Below the pieces are notes generated by a model, which saw only the letters and a program-made list of their open reading frames with translations, was not told where the DNA came from and made no database searches. From NCBI GenBank assembly GCA_934661135.1, contig CAKUJA010000102.1, positions 1-6,946 of the forward strand: a stretch of 6,946 bases of DNA, read 5' to 3'. This DNA comes from an uncultured Oscillospiraceae bacterium (lineage in GTDB: Bacteria; Bacillota; Clostridia; Oscillospirales; Oscillospiraceae). Positions 6,718-6,946 of this stretch are shown in pieces. The position numbers and the translations under genes were made by a program. Position 1 is the stretch's first letter. Each line of letters starts with the position of its first letter.

Positions 6718-6723
6718 ACGCGA

Positions 6724-6809
6724 TAGGTATCAGAAAATCACAGCATCGTCTGTGACAAGCCCCGCGCGCACGGTGCTTTTTCCTGCGCGCAGCGTAACGG
6801 AGGATTTGC
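6724..6809 (+). other. Untranslated leader of the zinc-ribbon gene with two small hairpins
   Basis: The leader contains TCACAG/CTGTGA (6738-6743 with 6750-6755, 6-base loop) and GCGCGCA/TGCGCGC (6764-6770 with 6784-6790, 13-base loop holding five T's). The second ends 8 bases before the ribosome binding site. Neither matches a riboswitch class I can name, and both may be incidental. Confidence 0.35.
6799..6803 (+). promoter_or_regulatory. Ribosome binding site of the zinc-ribbon gene
   Basis: GGAGG lies 6 bases before ATG 6810, good spacing, and supports both the reading frame and the start of this truncated gene. Confidence 0.8.
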
Positions 6810-6946
6810 ATGAAATTAAGAAAATGCGAATTCTGCGGCACGGAGTTTGACGCCGCGCTCGGCCAGTGTCCGCTTTGCGGAAAAGCCGTGCAGCCCGGCG
6901 CAGCCGAGCCGCAGCCCGTCATGCCCGCGGCCTATAAGCCGGCAGG
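6810..6946 (+). CDS. Zinc-ribbon protein, N-terminal 45 residues only (3'-truncated by window edge)
   Basis: The ATG has a good ribosome binding site and promoter, and the frame stays open for 45 codons to the window end. The N-terminus begins MKLRKCEFCGTEF and carries two CxxC knuckles, Cys6/Cys9 and Cys20/Cys23 (CPLCGK), ten residues apart. This is a compact rubredoxin-like zinc ribbon of the kind found at the N-terminus of many clostridial membrane or regulatory proteins. It is followed by an Ala/Pro/Glu-rich stretch (from residue 27) that looks like a flexible linker to whatever comes next. The rest of the protein is outside the window, so its function cannot be given. It is divergent from the kinase gene over a 205-base shared region, which makes co-regulation possible. 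Zinc binding is predicted from the four cysteines only. Confidence 0.78.
   Translation, partial: MKLRKCEFCGTEFDAALGQCPLCGKAVQPGAAEPQPVMPAAYKPA

Noticed and set aside
6764..6790. GC-rich hairpin in the zinc-ribbon leader as an attenuator or terminator
   Set aside because: The five T's are inside the loop rather than after the stem, so it does not form a rho-independent terminator. No competing antiterminator stem is evident.

Overview
The window looks like a GC-rich chromosomal segment from a Gram-positive clostridial bacterium, probably a gut-type member of the Oscillospirales or Ruminococcaceae. This assignment is an inference. It rests on Bacillota-type ribosome binding sites (AGGAGG, AAAGGAGG), compact genes, an MBOAT/DHHW gene pair, a clostridial-style threonine aldolase family enzyme and a membrane-anchored Ser/Thr kinase. 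No 16S rRNA or marker gene is present to settle it. I see no mobile element, tRNA, rRNA, CRISPR array or prophage signal.

Left half, plus strand (about 1-3834): three closely spaced genes in one direction. The first, truncated by the left edge, is an AlgI-like membrane-bound O-acyltransferase (MBOAT). Twelve bases after it comes a membrane-anchored DHHW-family protein related to the AlgX/SGNH-like partners of MBOAT proteins. Together they probably form an acyl-transfer pair that O-acylates (most likely O-acetylates) an extracellular or cell-envelope glycan. A PLP-dependent threonine aldolase/beta-eliminating lyase family enzyme follows after a short gap with no visible promoter, so it is probably cotranscribed. 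A strong hairpin with a U tract ends the unit.

Centre (3795-3880): two back-to-back hairpin terminators separate the plus-strand unit from a convergent minus-strand gene.

Right half, minus strand (3881-6604): a 907-residue transmembrane receptor-type Ser/Thr kinase. It has a cytoplasmic kinase domain with a degenerate glycine-rich loop, an acidic linker, a Lys/Arg-rich stop-transfer patch, one membrane helix, four tandem fibronectin-III-like repeats and an unrecognised C-terminal domain. It starts with TTG behind a very good ribosome binding site.

Right edge (6605-6946): a 205-base divergent intergenic region. It carries a promoter for the kinase and an extended -10 promoter for a zinc-ribbon protein that runs off the window. 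A perfect 14-bp palindrome lies between the two promoters and could be a shared operator. The most interesting theme is this FN3-ectodomain kinase together with its divergent zinc-ribbon neighbour.
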